DNA of 52,240 bases from Intestinibacillus massiliensis (GCF_900155735.1 NZ_LT707060.1:377362-429601); one strand, 5' to 3'. Shown: positions 8,055 to 15,934, numbered from the stretch's first letter. The notes: generated by a model not told the origin, from the letters alone. Made by a program: numbers and translations.

Positions 8055-8078
8055 TGGCTGTCTATCCTTTCTCTGCAG

Positions 8079-8576
8079 TTATTTTTTTAAACGGATGAGC
8101 GGGTCAAGCTCGGCAACCGGGGAGCCCGTCACCGCGGAGACATCGGCGTAGTCGGAGGTGTTGCATATGACAACCGGGGTAATGATGTCATAGCCCGCGC
8201 CGGTGATTCCCGCGATGTCGAACTCCATTAGCAGGTCGCCTTTTTTGACCTGGTCCCCGTTTTTCGCATGGATTGTGAAGTGCTCGCCGCCCAGCTTGAC
8301 GGTGTCCAGCCCGACGTGGATGAGGATTTCCGTGCCCGCCGCCGCGCGGAGCGAAACCGCGTGGCCGGTGTCGAACATGGTCTCGACCGTGCCGTCGACC
8401 GGGCTGACGACCCTGCCCTTGCTCGGGCGGATGGCCGCGCCCTTGCCCAGGATCTCCTGGCCGAAGGTCGGGTCGCTGACTTCGGAAAGCGGTACGGCTT
8501 GGCCTTCTACCGGCGCGCCGACCGCTAGGCCGTCGTCGCCGCCGAGGCCGAGCTTTTCTTTCAATTTACCAAACAT
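8079..8576 (-). CDS. crr: PTS glucose-family IIA component
   Basis: 165 residues. It is a stand-alone IIA of the glucose class: a flexible 20-residue leader, then the beta-sandwich with SPVDGTVETMFDTGHAVSL (His72) and TEILIHVGLDTVKL (His87, the phosphorylated residue). It moves phosphate from HPr to the IIB domain of the GlcNAc transporter. It is the first gene after the promoter-RAT-terminator leader, and the ATG at 8576 has AAAGGTG about ten bases upstream. Its position suggests a role for the nag transporter, but Glc-class IIA proteins often serve several permeases. The symbol is given by homology only. Confidence 0.92.
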   Translation of the reverse strand: MFGKLKEKLGLGGDDGLAVGAPVEGQAVPLSEVSDPTFGQEILGKGAAIRPSKGRVVSPVDGTVETMFDTGHAVSLRAAAGTEILIHVGLDTVKLGGEHFTIHAKNGDQVKKGDLLMEFDIAGITGAGYDIITPVVICNTSDYADVSAVTGSPVAELDPLIRLKK

Positions 8577-8630
8577 CGTAATATCACACCTTTACAAAAT
8601 TCATGGGGTAGTTTTCCCCGGAATGCCATG

Positions 8631-8693
8631 AAAAAAACAAAAAAGACCAAATTTCATACGCCGCAGTTCCCTGCGCGTTCGAAATTTGGTCTT
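8631..8693 (-). terminator. Leader terminator of the nag PTS operon
   Basis: Read on the minus strand, AAGACCAAATTTC (8681-8693) pairs with GAAATTTGGTCTT (8643-8655), with further pairing possible inside the loop. TTTTTTGTTTTTTT (8631-8644) follows. It lies between the RAT and the IIA start codon, and its 5' arm overlaps the 3' end of the RAT by about six bases. Confidence 0.9.
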
Positions 8694-8716
8694 GCCTGCA
8701 TTACCAGTAACAACCC
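8688..8716 (-). promoter_or_regulatory. RAT antiterminator site of the nag PTS operon
   Basis: The minus-strand segment begins GGGTTGTTACTGG and ends GCAGGCAAGACC. It matches the LicT-type RAT consensus and the copy at 767-795 at 25 of 29 positions. It overlaps the terminator arm, so binding of the antiterminator would let transcription through into IIA, HPr, IIBC, nagB and nagA. Confidence 0.87.
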
Positions 8717-8740
8717 AAGTTGTTGTTAACTTATGGTTCC

Positions 8741-8769
8741 AGTATAATGGGCGGCCTGCCCGAAATCAA
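8741..8769 (-). promoter_or_regulatory. Promoter of the nag PTS operon
   Basis: On the minus strand, TTGATT at 8764-8769, a 17-base spacer and TATACT at 8741-8746. The predicted start lies close to 8734, about 18 bases before the RAT. The cutC stop lies 53 bases further upstream on the same strand, with no clear terminator between. Confidence 0.75.
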
Positions 8770-8821
8770 TAGCCAACCGTCACAGATAAAATTGTGAAAT
8801 TTCTGTGAACTTGCACAAAAG

Positions 8822-9580
8822 TCAGGCGCGGTATGCCGTTTGCAGCACGTCCGCCGCCGCGCGTACGGCTTCGGCGTCCGTACGCCATACCGCGTATTCG
8901 TCGAGTGAGGCCGCGCCCATGGACACCGCGGGGTTGCGCCAGCGCATCCCACTCTGCAGCACGGCTTTGCCGGACATGTGGAAATGCCGCGCGCCCATCG
9001 CCGCGGTGAAATCGCGGATGACCGCGGCGTTTACGCCCCCGCCGATCAGGATTTCCGGGGCGTCCCCGGCGCGTCCCAGCAATTCCTGGAGCAGGGCGCG
9101 CCCGCTGGAGCAGGCATTTTGCTGCCCGGACGTCAGGATGGTGGACACGCCGAGGGCGCGTGCGTCCTCCAGCGCGCGCAACGGGTCGGCGGCCATGTCG
9201 AACGCGCGGTGCAGCGTGACGGGGAGCCCGTCCGCCCGCTGTACCAGCGCCTGCATGCGGGGCATGTCGAGCGCGCCGTCCGCCGTCAGGCAGCCCACGA
9301 CCACGCCGTCCGCCCCGGCCTCGCGGAACAGCGAGACCTCCTCGAGCAGCACGGCAAATTCCGGTTCGCTGTATAAAAAGTCCCCGTAACGCGGCCGCAG
9401 CAGGACGCGCACAGGAAGGCGGCAGCGGCGGCGCACCTCGCGGAACAGGGCGAGGCTTGGGGAAAGCCCGCCGATCACCAGGCCGCTGCAAAGCTCCAGG
9501 CGGGTCGCGCCGCCCGCTTCGGCGGCAAGCGCGGATTCGACCGAATCGGCGCAGACTTCAAGGGTATATGGCTTATGCAT
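8822..9580 (-). CDS. cutC: CutC family protein
   Basis: 252 residues, full length for the family. The TIM-barrel CutC signature is clear: LEVCADSVESALAAEAGGA, RLELCSGLVIGGLSPS, then VLLRPRYGDFLYSE, LHRAFDMAADP and ILTSGQQNACSSG. The family was named for copper homeostasis, but that role is disputed and no biochemical activity is firmly known. Lying immediately upstream of an amino-sugar PTS operon on the same strand, it could instead act in carbohydrate metabolism; this is inference. The ATG at 9580 is preceded by GGAGGAT. Its promoter at 9716-9744 shares the -35 region with the divergent HD-domain gene, and a 130-base GC-rich leader without a recognised riboswitch separates promoter and gene. 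Confidence 0.93.
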   Translation of the reverse strand: MHKPYTLEVCADSVESALAAEAGGATRLELCSGLVIGGLSPSLALFREVRRRCRLPVRVLLRPRYGDFLYSEPEFAVLLEEVSLFREAGADGVVVGCLTADGALDMPRMQALVQRADGLPVTLHRAFDMAADPLRALEDARALGVSTILTSGQQNACSSGRALLQELLGRAGDAPEILIGGGVNAAVIRDFTAAMGARHFHMSGKAVLQSGMRWRNPAVSMGAASLDEYAVWRTDAEAVRAAADVLQTAYRA

Positions 9581-9715
9581 GGGAATCCTCCTTCTGCGGC
9601 TGCCGCAAAATACCGTTTCCCGGCAAAGGCGTGCCTGCCGACGGGGCTGATACCCCAGGCGCCCTCCGACGGTGTGGGCAACGGGTTGTTTGGCAGCCGT
9701 CCACCCGTTTTTGAT

Positions 9716-9744
9716 ATTATACCCGTTTCCCGCCCGGTTGACAA
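9716..9744 (-). promoter_or_regulatory. cutC promoter
   Basis: On the minus strand, TTGTCA at 9739-9744, a 17-base spacer and a perfect TATAAT at 9716-9721. Its -35 overlaps five of six bases with the -35 of the opposite promoter at 9738. Confidence 0.78.
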
Positions 9745-9766
9745 ACGGAAATCGCGGCGTTATGAT
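9738..9766 (+). promoter_or_regulatory. Promoter of the HD-domain gene
   Basis: A perfect TTGACA at 9738-9743, a 17-base spacer and TATGAT at 9761-9766. It overlaps back to back with the cutC promoter, so one polymerase at the shared -35 should block the other. Confidence 0.8.
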
Positions 9767-9794
9767 GGGGGCAGAAAAAAGGAGGCTATAACGT

Positions 9795-10367
9795 ATGGAT
9801 TTTACAAGGGGGCAGGCGTGGGGACTGCTGACGGAATATAATAAGGAGCCGTTCCATCTGCGCCACGCGCTGACGGTCGAAGGCGTGATGCGGTATTTCG
9901 CGCAGGCGCTCGGTTACGGCGGGGAAACGGATTTCTGGGGCATTGCCGGCCTGCTGCACGACCTGGATTTTGAACAGTTCCCGGAACAGCACTGCATCAA
10001 GGCGGCGGAACTGATGCAGGCGCGCGGGCTGGACGCGCGGCTGATCCATGCGGTCGTCAGCCACGGGTACGGCATCACGGCCGACGTGCGGCCGGAGCAC
10101 GAGATGGAGAAGGTGCTCTTCGCCACGGACGAGCTGACGGGCCTCATCGGCGCGGCGGCGCTCATGCGCCCCTCCAAAAGCGTGCAGGACATGGAGGCCA
10201 AGTCGGTCAAAAAGAAGTTCAAGGACAAGAAGTTCGCCGCGGGATGCTCGCGCGAAGTCATCCGGCAGGGGGCGGACATGCTGGGCTGGACGCTGGACGA
10301 GCTGGTAGAGAAGACGATCCTCGCCATGCGCGTGGACGAGCAGGCGATCAACAAGGCAATGGGATAA
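9795..10367 (+). CDS. HD-domain phosphohydrolase-like protein
   Basis: 190 residues. The metal-binding pattern of HD hydrolases is present: His24 (HLRHALTV), His55-Asp56 (GLLHDLDFE), His90 (VVSHGYG) and Asp112 (FATDELTG). Such proteins hydrolyse phosphoesters of nucleotides or related compounds in the cytoplasm; the substrate is unknown. The spacing resembles a widespread family of single-domain HD proteins often annotated as HDIG or hydrolase. The ATG has AAAAAAGGAGG upstream. It is a single-gene transcript between its own promoter and a hairpin, and divergent from cutC. Confidence 0.85.
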   Translation: MDFTRGQAWGLLTEYNKEPFHLRHALTVEGVMRYFAQALGYGGETDFWGIAGLLHDLDFEQFPEQHCIKAAELMQARGLDARLIHAVVSHGYGITADVRPEHEMEKVLFATDELTGLIGAAALMRPSKSVQDMEAKSVKKKFKDKKFAAGCSREVIRQGADMLGWTLDELVEKTILAMRVDEQAINKAMG

Positions 10368-10378
10368 CGGTTGCCGCG

Positions 10379-10411
10379 AAGGGGCGCGCCCAGGACGGGC
10401 GCGCCCCTTCC
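10379..10411 (+). terminator. Terminator after the HD-domain gene
   Basis: AAGGGGCGCGCCC at 10379-10391 pairs perfectly over 13 bases with GGGCGCGCCCCTT at 10397-10409 around AGGAC. The T-run is poor (CCCTG follows). Confidence 0.65.
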
Positions 10412-10501
10412 CTGTGCCATGGGTGAAAATATTTCCTCTCCGCCTTTGTAGTATCCCGGCGCGCCCCCGGCGTTTATAGGGTACAGACAGGAGGGAGGAC
10501 C

Positions 10502-11764
10502 ATGAAACGGACAAAAATACAGCGCAGGATCGTCGGGGCCTGCGCACTGGCCGTTTGCGCGGCCGCACTCGCGTCCGCGCTTTATAATGTGACGACGACG
10601 GCGGCGCCCGAGCAGGACGCGGTCGTCGAGGTCGTGGAAGGCGGGCAGGTCCCGGCGGGGGCGGTGCGCGCGGACGCGGCGTTTGTTTACCAGGACGGCC
10701 GGCTGGCCATGGCCGAGGCGCCGTACTTCGTGGGCGGGCGGCTGTATGTGGCGCGGGACGCGTTTGCCCGGGCGGCCGGGCGGGAAGGCGTGGCGGCGTG
10801 GCGGGAAAGCCGCCCTGCCTGCGGCATCAACGGGCGGATCTATGGTTCGCTTTATGATGTATGTGAGACGCTGGGGCTGTGGCCGGTGTTTGATACGGAT
10901 GCGCGGGCGGTCACGCTTTACCACGCGCCGCCGGAAACCGCGCCTGCCGCACAGGGCGCGGCGCAGGCGGCGTACCTGCGGCTGGAGGACATCGTCGCGG
11001 ATTACGGCATCAGCGGCCGCTTTGACGACGAGGGGCTGGAGAAGCTGCGCGCGCAGGCGGACTACCTGTACCGGCACGGGCAGCAATACTATATCGCCTG
11101 GATCCCGGTCTACGCCAACCCGCAGGAGGGTATCGTCAACGACCTGACCCGCAATTACAGCTTCTATAATGCGCAGTTCCTATATACGCTTGACTTTATG
11201 GCCGGGCACGGCGGCGAACTGGTCGCCCATGGGCTGACGCACCAGCAGGGGGATGAGATCAGCGCGGAAGGCACGGAGTTCGGCGACGAAACGCCGTTCT
11301 CCGAAAAGGAGGTGCGGCGGCGGATGGGACGCATCTTGGAGATCGCGGATACCTTGGGTTACGCGGTGCGCGCGTTCGAGTTCCCGCACTATGCGTCCAC
11401 ACCCGCGCAGGAGCGCATCGCGGCGGAGTATTTCGAGGTGATCTGCCAGCAGGATAAAAACACCCGGACGTTTGGCGGCATCGAGCAGGAACGCGCGGGC
11501 GCGCGCGAGGTGACCTACCTGCCCACGCCGCAGGATTACGTGAAGTTCGCGGAGCGCAAGGGCGAAATGCTGCAGGCGGTCAAGGCGGCGCCGCGCGGGA
11601 GGCTGGTCAGCCTGTTTTTCCATCCGTCGCTCGACCGGGACAGCCTGGCGTTTGCGGTGGATGGCGACGGCGTACGCACCTATGCCTATGCGGAGGGCGG
11701 GTTCCTGCCGCAGCTTCTCACGGTTTTGCGCGGCAAAAATCTGGAACTCGCCGTACTTGCTTGA
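10502..11764 (+). CDS. Secreted or membrane-anchored DUF2334/polysaccharide-deacetylase-like protein
   Basis: 420 residues. Residues 1-28 form a basic start and one hydrophobic segment, a signal anchor or signal peptide. Residues about 55-140 resemble the short copper-amine-oxidase N-terminal-like domain common on Firmicutes surface proteins: YFVGGRLYVARDAF, then GSLYDVCETLGLWPVFD. Residues about 155-420 look like the DUF2334 branch of the NodB fold: YLRLEDIVADYG with the metal Asp, AWIPVYANPQ, the His pair region ELVAHGLTHQQGDE, EFPHYASTP and FFHPSLDRD. The likely substrate is an extracellular polysaccharide, which I infer from the fold. AGGAGGGAGG precedes the ATG. No convincing promoter is visible in the 90-base gap before it. 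Confidence 0.78.
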   Translation: MKRTKIQRRIVGACALAVCAAALASALYNVTTTAAPEQDAVVEVVEGGQVPAGAVRADAAFVYQDGRLAMAEAPYFVGGRLYVARDAFARAAGREGVAAWRESRPACGINGRIYGSLYDVCETLGLWPVFDTDARAVTLYHAPPETAPAAQGAAQAAYLRLEDIVADYGISGRFDDEGLEKLRAQADYLYRHGQQYYIAWIPVYANPQEGIVNDLTRNYSFYNAQFLYTLDFMAGHGGELVAHGLTHQQGDEISAEGTEFGDETPFSEKEVRRRMGRILEIADTLGYAVRAFEFPHYASTPAQERIAAEYFEVICQQDKNTRTFGGIEQERAGAREVTYLPTPQDYVKFAERKGEMLQAVKAAPRGRLVSLFFHPSLDRDSLAFAVDGDGVRTYAYAEGGFLPQLLTVLRGKNLELAVLA

Positions 11765-11790
11765 CAGGCCGCCCGGCCGGGGGATATGAT
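11761..11790 (+). promoter_or_regulatory. Promoter of the sigma/anti-sigma pair
   Basis: A perfect TTGACA at 11761-11766 overlaps the stop codon of the upstream gene; an 18-base spacer and TATGAT at 11785-11790 follow. The start of the sigma gene is about 25 bases downstream of the expected transcript start. Confidence 0.75.
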
Positions 11791-11819
11791 GGAAGAAAAC
11801 AGGCAAGGGAGGGGGACGC

Positions 11820-12377
11820 GTGCTGATCTATTTAGCCGCGCTGGAAACAGAGGAGGAGCGCCGGTGCTTTTCCACGCTTTATGAGGAACACCGTTACCTT
11901 ATGCTGCACGTCGCCATGCGCGTGCTGAAAAACCAGGCGCTCGCGGAGGACGCCGTGCATAACGCCTTTTTGAAGATCATCGACTGTATGGGGCGCTTCC
12001 AGGGGCTTTCGCCCGAGCGCACCAAGGCGCTTGTGGTCGTGATTGCGCGGAACAAGGCGATCGACCTGTACCGGCACGAGCAGCGCCGCGCCGCCCTGCC
12101 GATCGAGGAAGAAATCCTGGACTGCGAGGCCGACCCCTCGTTTAGCCCGGCGCGGTACATGATCGAGCATGAGGATTACGATACGCTGACCGGGCTGATC
12201 TCGCGGCTCGGGGCGACCTATCAATCGACGTTTGAACTGAAATACATCGGCGGCTATAGCGACCGGGAAATCGCAGAACTGCTCGATACCACGCTCAAAA
12301 ACGTACAGGTGCGCCTGTACCGCGGCAAGAAGATGCTTGCCAAGCTGCTCCGGGAGGAGGTGAACCGGGATGTATGA
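11820..12377 (+). CDS. ECF-type RNA polymerase sigma factor
   Basis: 185 residues from a GTG at 11820 with GGGAGGGGG upstream. Region 2 lies at about 15-85 (FSTLYEEHRYLMLHVAMRVL, AEDAVHNAFLKI, then IARNKAIDLYR) and region 4 at about 125-180, with the helix-turn-helix GGYSDREIAELLDTTLKNVQ followed by RLYRGKKML. It directs RNA polymerase to a small regulon in response to an envelope or other signal. The next gene overlaps its last eight bases and encodes a membrane protein, the standard ECF/anti-sigma layout. Its promoter looks like an ordinary sigma-A site, so autoregulation is not evident. Confidence 0.92.
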   Translation: MLIYLAALETEEERRCFSTLYEEHRYLMLHVAMRVLKNQALAEDAVHNAFLKIIDCMGRFQGLSPERTKALVVVIARNKAIDLYRHEQRRAALPIEEEILDCEADPSFSPARYMIEHEDYDTLTGLISRLGATYQSTFELKYIGGYSDREIAELLDTTLKNVQVRLYRGKKMLAKLLREEVNRDV

Positions 12378-13362
12378 CAACCGCCTGGACGACGAGCTGT
12401 TTGAAGCGTTCCTGAAAAACGCGGTACGGGAAAACTGGGAAAAGGAAATGGGCGCCGTCCCGCCGCGCGAGGAGTTGCAGCGGCTGTATGCGTTTTCCGA
12501 CCGGTTTGACCGCCGCGTCCATGCCGCCGCGCGCCGCGATGCGCGCCGCCACAGGGCGCGCCGCATTTTCACGGCCACCGCGAAGGTCGCGATGGTGCTG
12601 CTCATGGTCTCCGGCGCGGCGTTCGGCACGCTGATGACCGGGCAGGCGGTGCGCGACGCGGTGTTTGACACCGTGGCGCAGCACTTTGAATCCCTGACCA
12701 AAATCCGCTGGCGCGACTCCAACTTTGAAGCCGCCGTGCGCGCCGCGCTCGGCAAGCCGGAGGGCGACATCTACTATTATGAGACCGAGACGCTGACCGA
12801 GCTGGACGCGACCGAGTACATCACCGGCTTTTCCGGCGTCCGCTCGCTCGAGGACCTCAAATACCTGCCGAACCTGACCTCGCTCAATGTATACGGCAAC
12901 CGCGTTGAGGACCTGGAACCGCTCAAGTATACGCCGCACCTGACCTTTTTGGTGCTGGGGGACAACCGCATCCAGGATATCACGCCGCTGGAGGGGCTGA
13001 CCGGGCTGACCTTCCTCAATATCGGCGGGAACGATATCTCCGACCTGTCGCCGCTGGAAAGCTTGACGAACCTGCGCCAGCTCGGCATGAGCAAAAACAA
13101 CATTTCCGATATCAGCGTCGTCGCGCGGCTGCCCAAGCTGGAGGAGCTGTATGTGCAGACGAATGATATTACCGACCTGTCGCCGGTCAAGGGGCTGGCG
13201 CGCCTGACCCGCATCAACTTTGAAAACAACCAGGTGTCCGACGTGTCCCCGCTCGCGGGGCTGGAAAACCTGGCCGAGATTAAGGCGGCCGGCAACCCGG
13301 TCGCCGACTGGTCCCCGCTCGCGGGGCTGCCGGAAGGCGTGCTCGCTACGGGCGGCCCCTGA
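12370..13362 (+). CDS. Putative membrane anti-sigma factor with leucine-rich-repeat ectodomain
   Basis: 330 residues. Residues 1-68 are cytoplasmic, highly charged and helical. A single membrane segment at about 69-90 (AKVAMVLLMVSGAAFGTLMT) follows an Arg-rich stop-transfer stretch, which predicts the N-terminus inside. Residues 110-145 form a linker. From about 145 to 320 there are seven or eight 22-residue internalin-type repeats of the form LxxLxxLxxLxLxxNxIxDLSP, for example LTFLNIGGNDISDLSP. The gene overlaps the ECF gene by eight bases, so coupled translation and direct binding are likely. No zinc anti-sigma motif is seen in the N-terminal part. The repeats would face outside and could sense a protein or wall ligand. 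The anti-sigma role is inferred from position and topology. A good terminator follows. Confidence 0.8.
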   Translation: MYDNRLDDELFEAFLKNAVRENWEKEMGAVPPREELQRLYAFSDRFDRRVHAAARRDARRHRARRIFTATAKVAMVLLMVSGAAFGTLMTGQAVRDAVFDTVAQHFESLTKIRWRDSNFEAAVRAALGKPEGDIYYYETETLTELDATEYITGFSGVRSLEDLKYLPNLTSLNVYGNRVEDLEPLKYTPHLTFLVLGDNRIQDITPLEGLTGLTFLNIGGNDISDLSPLESLTNLRQLGMSKNNISDISVVARLPKLEELYVQTNDITDLSPVKGLARLTRINFENNQVSDVSPLAGLENLAEIKAAGNPVADWSPLAGLPEGVLATGGP

Positions 13363-13375
13363 CGGAAAATGACAG

Positions 13376-13408
13376 AAGCGCCGCCCCGGGTAAGGGCGGC
13401 GCTTTTTT
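13376..13408 (+). terminator. Terminator after the sigma/anti-sigma pair
   Basis: AAGCGCCGCCC at 13376-13386 pairs with GGGCGGCGCTT at 13394-13404, followed by TTTT to 13408. Confidence 0.88.
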
Positions 13409-13421
13409 ACGCAGAAAAACC

Positions 13422-13449
13422 TTGCATTTTACGCACTTGAGTGTATAAT
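13422..13449 (+). promoter_or_regulatory. Promoter of the amino-acid ABC operon
   Basis: A perfect TATAAT lies at 13444-13449. The best -35 is TTGCAT at 13422-13427 with a 16-base spacer. The start codon is at 13495. Confidence 0.65.
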
Positions 13450-13494
13450 AATACTTGCTATCTAATTGCCAGAAGATTTGGAGGACAAAATTCA

Positions 13495-14346
13495 ATGAAA
13501 AAGAAGTTAGCTTTCCTGCTCGCCGGCGCGATGCTTATGACTGCGGCGCTGGCTGGTTGTGGCGGCGACAAGCCGGCGGACGACAGCGCGAATACCCCGG
13601 CGGATACGGCCCAGCAGGACACCCCGGCGGCCGATAACACGGCGGACGGCGGCACCCTGCGCATGCTGACGAACGCGGCGTTCCCGCCGTATGAGTTCGT
13701 GGACGACAGCGGCAACGTGGCCGGCATCGACGCGGAGATCGCGCAGGCGGTCGCCGACAAGCTGGGCATGAAGCTCGAGATTACCGACATGGCGTTTGAG
13801 TCCCTGATCGCGGGCCTGCAGTCCGACACGGGCGACATCGTGCTCGCGGGCATGACCGTCGACCCCGAGCGCGCGCAGAGCGTCGATTTTACCGACTCCT
13901 ATGCGACCGGCGTACAGGTCGTCATCGTGCCGGAAGGCGCGGAGGTCAAGGTGAATGAGGAGAAGGACGACGAGGGCAACACCGTCAAGTCCGTCGACCT
14001 GACCGGTATGAAGATCGGCGTACAGACCGGCACCACGGGCGACCAGTACTGCGCGGGCGACTACGGCGAGGACGCGGTACAGCGTTATGACAACGGCGCG
14101 CTGGCGGTTGCGGCGCTCGTCAACGGCCAGGTAGACTGCGTCGTTATCGACAACGAGCCGGCCAAGAGCTTTGTGGAGGCCAACAAGGGCCTGCAGATCC
14201 TGGACACCGCTTACACCGTTGAGGATTACGCGGCGGCGATCAAGAAGGGCAACACCGAACTGCTCGACAAGGTCAACGGCGCGCTCAAGGAGCTCAAGGA
14301 AGACGGCACGATCGAAGGGATCATCACCAAGTATATCCACGACTAA
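13495..14346 (+). CDS. Polar amino-acid ABC transporter substrate-binding lipoprotein
   Basis: 283 residues. A lipoprotein signal peptide ends in LAGC with Cys22 as the lipid anchor. A low-complexity linker rich in Asp, Thr, Pro and Ala runs to about residue 55. The family-3 solute-binding fold then follows: LRMLTNAAFPPYEFVDD, GIDAEIAQAVADKLG, SLIAGLQSDTGDIVLAGMT and GMKIGVQTGTTGD. It captures polar amino acids such as glutamine, glutamate or cystine outside the membrane for the permease and ATPase encoded next. The ATG at 13495 has TTGGAGGAC upstream; an earlier in-frame ATG at 13441 lies in the promoter and is rejected. An inserted acidic loop (NEEKDDEGN) is visible mid-protein. Confidence 0.94.
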   Translation: MKKKLAFLLAGAMLMTAALAGCGGDKPADDSANTPADTAQQDTPAADNTADGGTLRMLTNAAFPPYEFVDDSGNVAGIDAEIAQAVADKLGMKLEITDMAFESLIAGLQSDTGDIVLAGMTVDPERAQSVDFTDSYATGVQVVIVPEGAEVKVNEEKDDEGNTVKSVDLTGMKIGVQTGTTGDQYCAGDYGEDAVQRYDNGALAVAALVNGQVDCVVIDNEPAKSFVEANKGLQILDTAYTVEDYAAAIKKGNTELLDKVNGALKELKEDGTIEGIITKYIHD

Positions 14347-14357
14347 ACAGGGGCGAT

Positions 14358-14383
14358 AAGGGGACGGCGCAGGCCGCCCCCTT
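14358..14383 (+). other. Intercistronic hairpin, possible partial terminator
   Basis: AAGGGG-A-CGGC at 14358-14368 pairs with GCCG-C-CCCCTT at 14373-14383 with one mismatch, followed by CTTCC. It lies between the binding protein and permease genes, where such hairpins often keep the binding protein in excess. Confidence 0.5.
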
Positions 14384-14427
14384 CTTCCTATACAGACACA
14401 TACATACGGATTAAAGGGGGATACGCT

Positions 14428-15207
14428 GTGGGCGGAATCAATTTCGCGGATTGGCTGGCCGCGGGACCGGGCTGGCTTGCTACAATGCCGGAGTGGCTGC
14501 AAAACCTGTTTTTCCAGCTCTATCAGACGTTTATTTATCAGGATCGGTGGAAGTTTTTTACCAATGGTTTGAAGGTGACCATCCTCATCACGCTGGGCGC
14601 GCTGCTGCTCGGCGTCGTGATCGGCGTAATCATCGCGGTGATCCGCTCCGCGCACGACTCCAAACGCGGCACGCCGAATATTGTCCTGCGCATCGTAAAC
14701 GCCATCTGCAAGCTGTATTTAACCGTCATCCGCGGCACGCCAATGATGGTGCAGCTCCTGATCATGGGCTTTGTTATCCTAAAGCCGCGCGGGGATACGC
14801 AGATCGTGGTCACGGCAATCCTGGCGTTTGGCATCAATTCCGGCGCGTATGTGGCGGAAATCGTGCGCTCCGGCATTATGTCCATCAGCGCCGGGCAGAT
14901 GGAGGCGGGGCGGTCGCTCGGCCTGAACTACGCCAAGACGATGTGGTACATCATCATCCCGCAGGCGGTGAAGAATATCCTGCCCGCCCTCGGCAACGAG
15001 CTGATTACGCTGATCAAGGAGACTTCTATCGTAACGGTCATCGCTGGCCAGGATTTGACGAAAGCGGCGCAGGTCATTGTAACCAAAACCTATCAGCCGT
15101 ATGTACCGTATATCAGCCTTGCCATCATCTACCTGGTAATCGTGCTGATCCTCACCAAGCTGCTCGGACTGTTGGAAAGGAGGCTGCGCGCAAGTGATAA
15201 GCGTTAA
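14428..15207 (+). CDS. Polar amino-acid ABC transporter permease
   Basis: 259 residues from a GTG with AAAGGGGG upstream. The HisM/GlnP-type membrane domain has about five segments, starting near residue 45 ([17 protein letters not shown]). The EAA loop that contacts the ATPase is [20 protein letters not shown]. The block [17 protein letters not shown] is typical of the family. An amphipathic N-terminal stretch of about 40 residues precedes the first segment. The ATPase gene starts 14 bases before this stop, so translation is coupled. Confidence 0.95.
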   Translation: MGGINFADWLAAGPGWLATMPEWLQNLFFQLYQTFIYQDRWKFFTNGLKVTILITLGALLLGVVIGVIIAVIRSAHDSKRGTPNIVLRIVNAICKLYLTVIRGTPMMVQLLIMGFVILKPRGDTQIVVTAILAFGINSGAYVAEIVRSGIMSISAGQMEAGRSLGLNYAKTMWYIIIPQAVKNILPALGNELITLIKETSIVTVIAGQDLTKAAQVIVTKTYQPYVPYISLAIIYLVIVLILTKLLGLLERRLRASDKR

Positions 15208-15916
15208 AAACCTGCAAAAAAGCTTTGGCGACCATGAGGTGCTCAAGGGGATTGACGAAAATATCGAAAAGGGAGAAAAGGTCGTCATTATCGGGCCTTC
15301 CGGCTCGGGCAAGTCGACCTTCCTGCGCTGCCTCAACCTGCTGGAGGAGCCAACTGGCGGCGATATTGTCTTCGAGGGCATGAACATCACCTCCAAGGAG
15401 TGCGATATCAACCTGATCCGCCGCAAGATGGGCATGGTGTTCCAGCAGTTCAACCTGTTCCCGCACCTTTCGGTCAAGGACAACATCACGCTGGCGCCTG
15501 TCAAGCTCGGCATCATGAAGGCGGACGAGGCGGAAAAGCGCGCGCTGCAGCTCCTGGAGCGCGTCGGCCTGCCGGATAAGGCGGACGCCTACCCGGGGCA
15601 GCTTTCCGGCGGCCAGCAGCAGCGCATTGCGATCGCGCGTGCGCTTGCTATGAACCCGGATGTCATGCTGTTTGACGAGCCGACCTCGGCGCTCGACCCG
15701 GAAATGGTCGGCGAGGTGCTCGAGATCATGAAGGAACTGGCCGAGGACGGCATGACCATGGTGGTTGTGACGCATGAAATGGGCTTTGCGCGCGAGGTTG
15801 CCACCCGCGTGCTGTTTATGGACGGCGGCTACATTATGGAGCAGAACGGGCCGAAGGAATTTTTCGCAAACCCGCAAAACCCGCGCCTGAAGGATTTCCT
15901 GGCAAAGGTGCTGTAA
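15194..15916 (+). CDS. Polar amino-acid ABC transporter ATP-binding protein
   Basis: 240 residues from a GTG at 15194 inside the end of the permease gene, with AAAGGAGG upstream. All nucleotide-binding motifs are intact: Walker [11 protein letters not shown]-loop [11 protein letters not shown], signature LSGGQQQR, Walker [13 protein letters not shown] and the switch His in [10 protein letters not shown]. It is of the GlnQ/HisP type and drives uptake through the permease encoded upstream. It is the last gene of the three-gene operon, and a terminator follows at 15935. Confidence 0.96.
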   Translation: MISVKNLQKSFGDHEVLKGIDENIEKGEKVVIIGPSGSGKSTFLRCLNLLEEPTGGDIVFEGMNITSKECDINLIRRKMGMVFQQFNLFPHLSVKDNITLAPVKLGIMKADEAEKRALQLLERVGLPDKADAYPGQLSGGQQQRIAIARALAMNPDVMLFDEPTSALDPEMVGEVLEIMKELAEDGMTMVVVTHEMGFAREVATRVLFMDGGYIMEQNGPKEFFANPQNPRLKDFLAKVL

Positions 15917-15934
15917 AACAGGCGTATGTACACA

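Noticed and set aside
8780-8808. TCACAG and TGTGA repeats that look like a CRP site upstream of the nag promoter
   Set aside because: Spacing is irregular (two possible right halves), and a cAMP-CRP system is not expected in this group.
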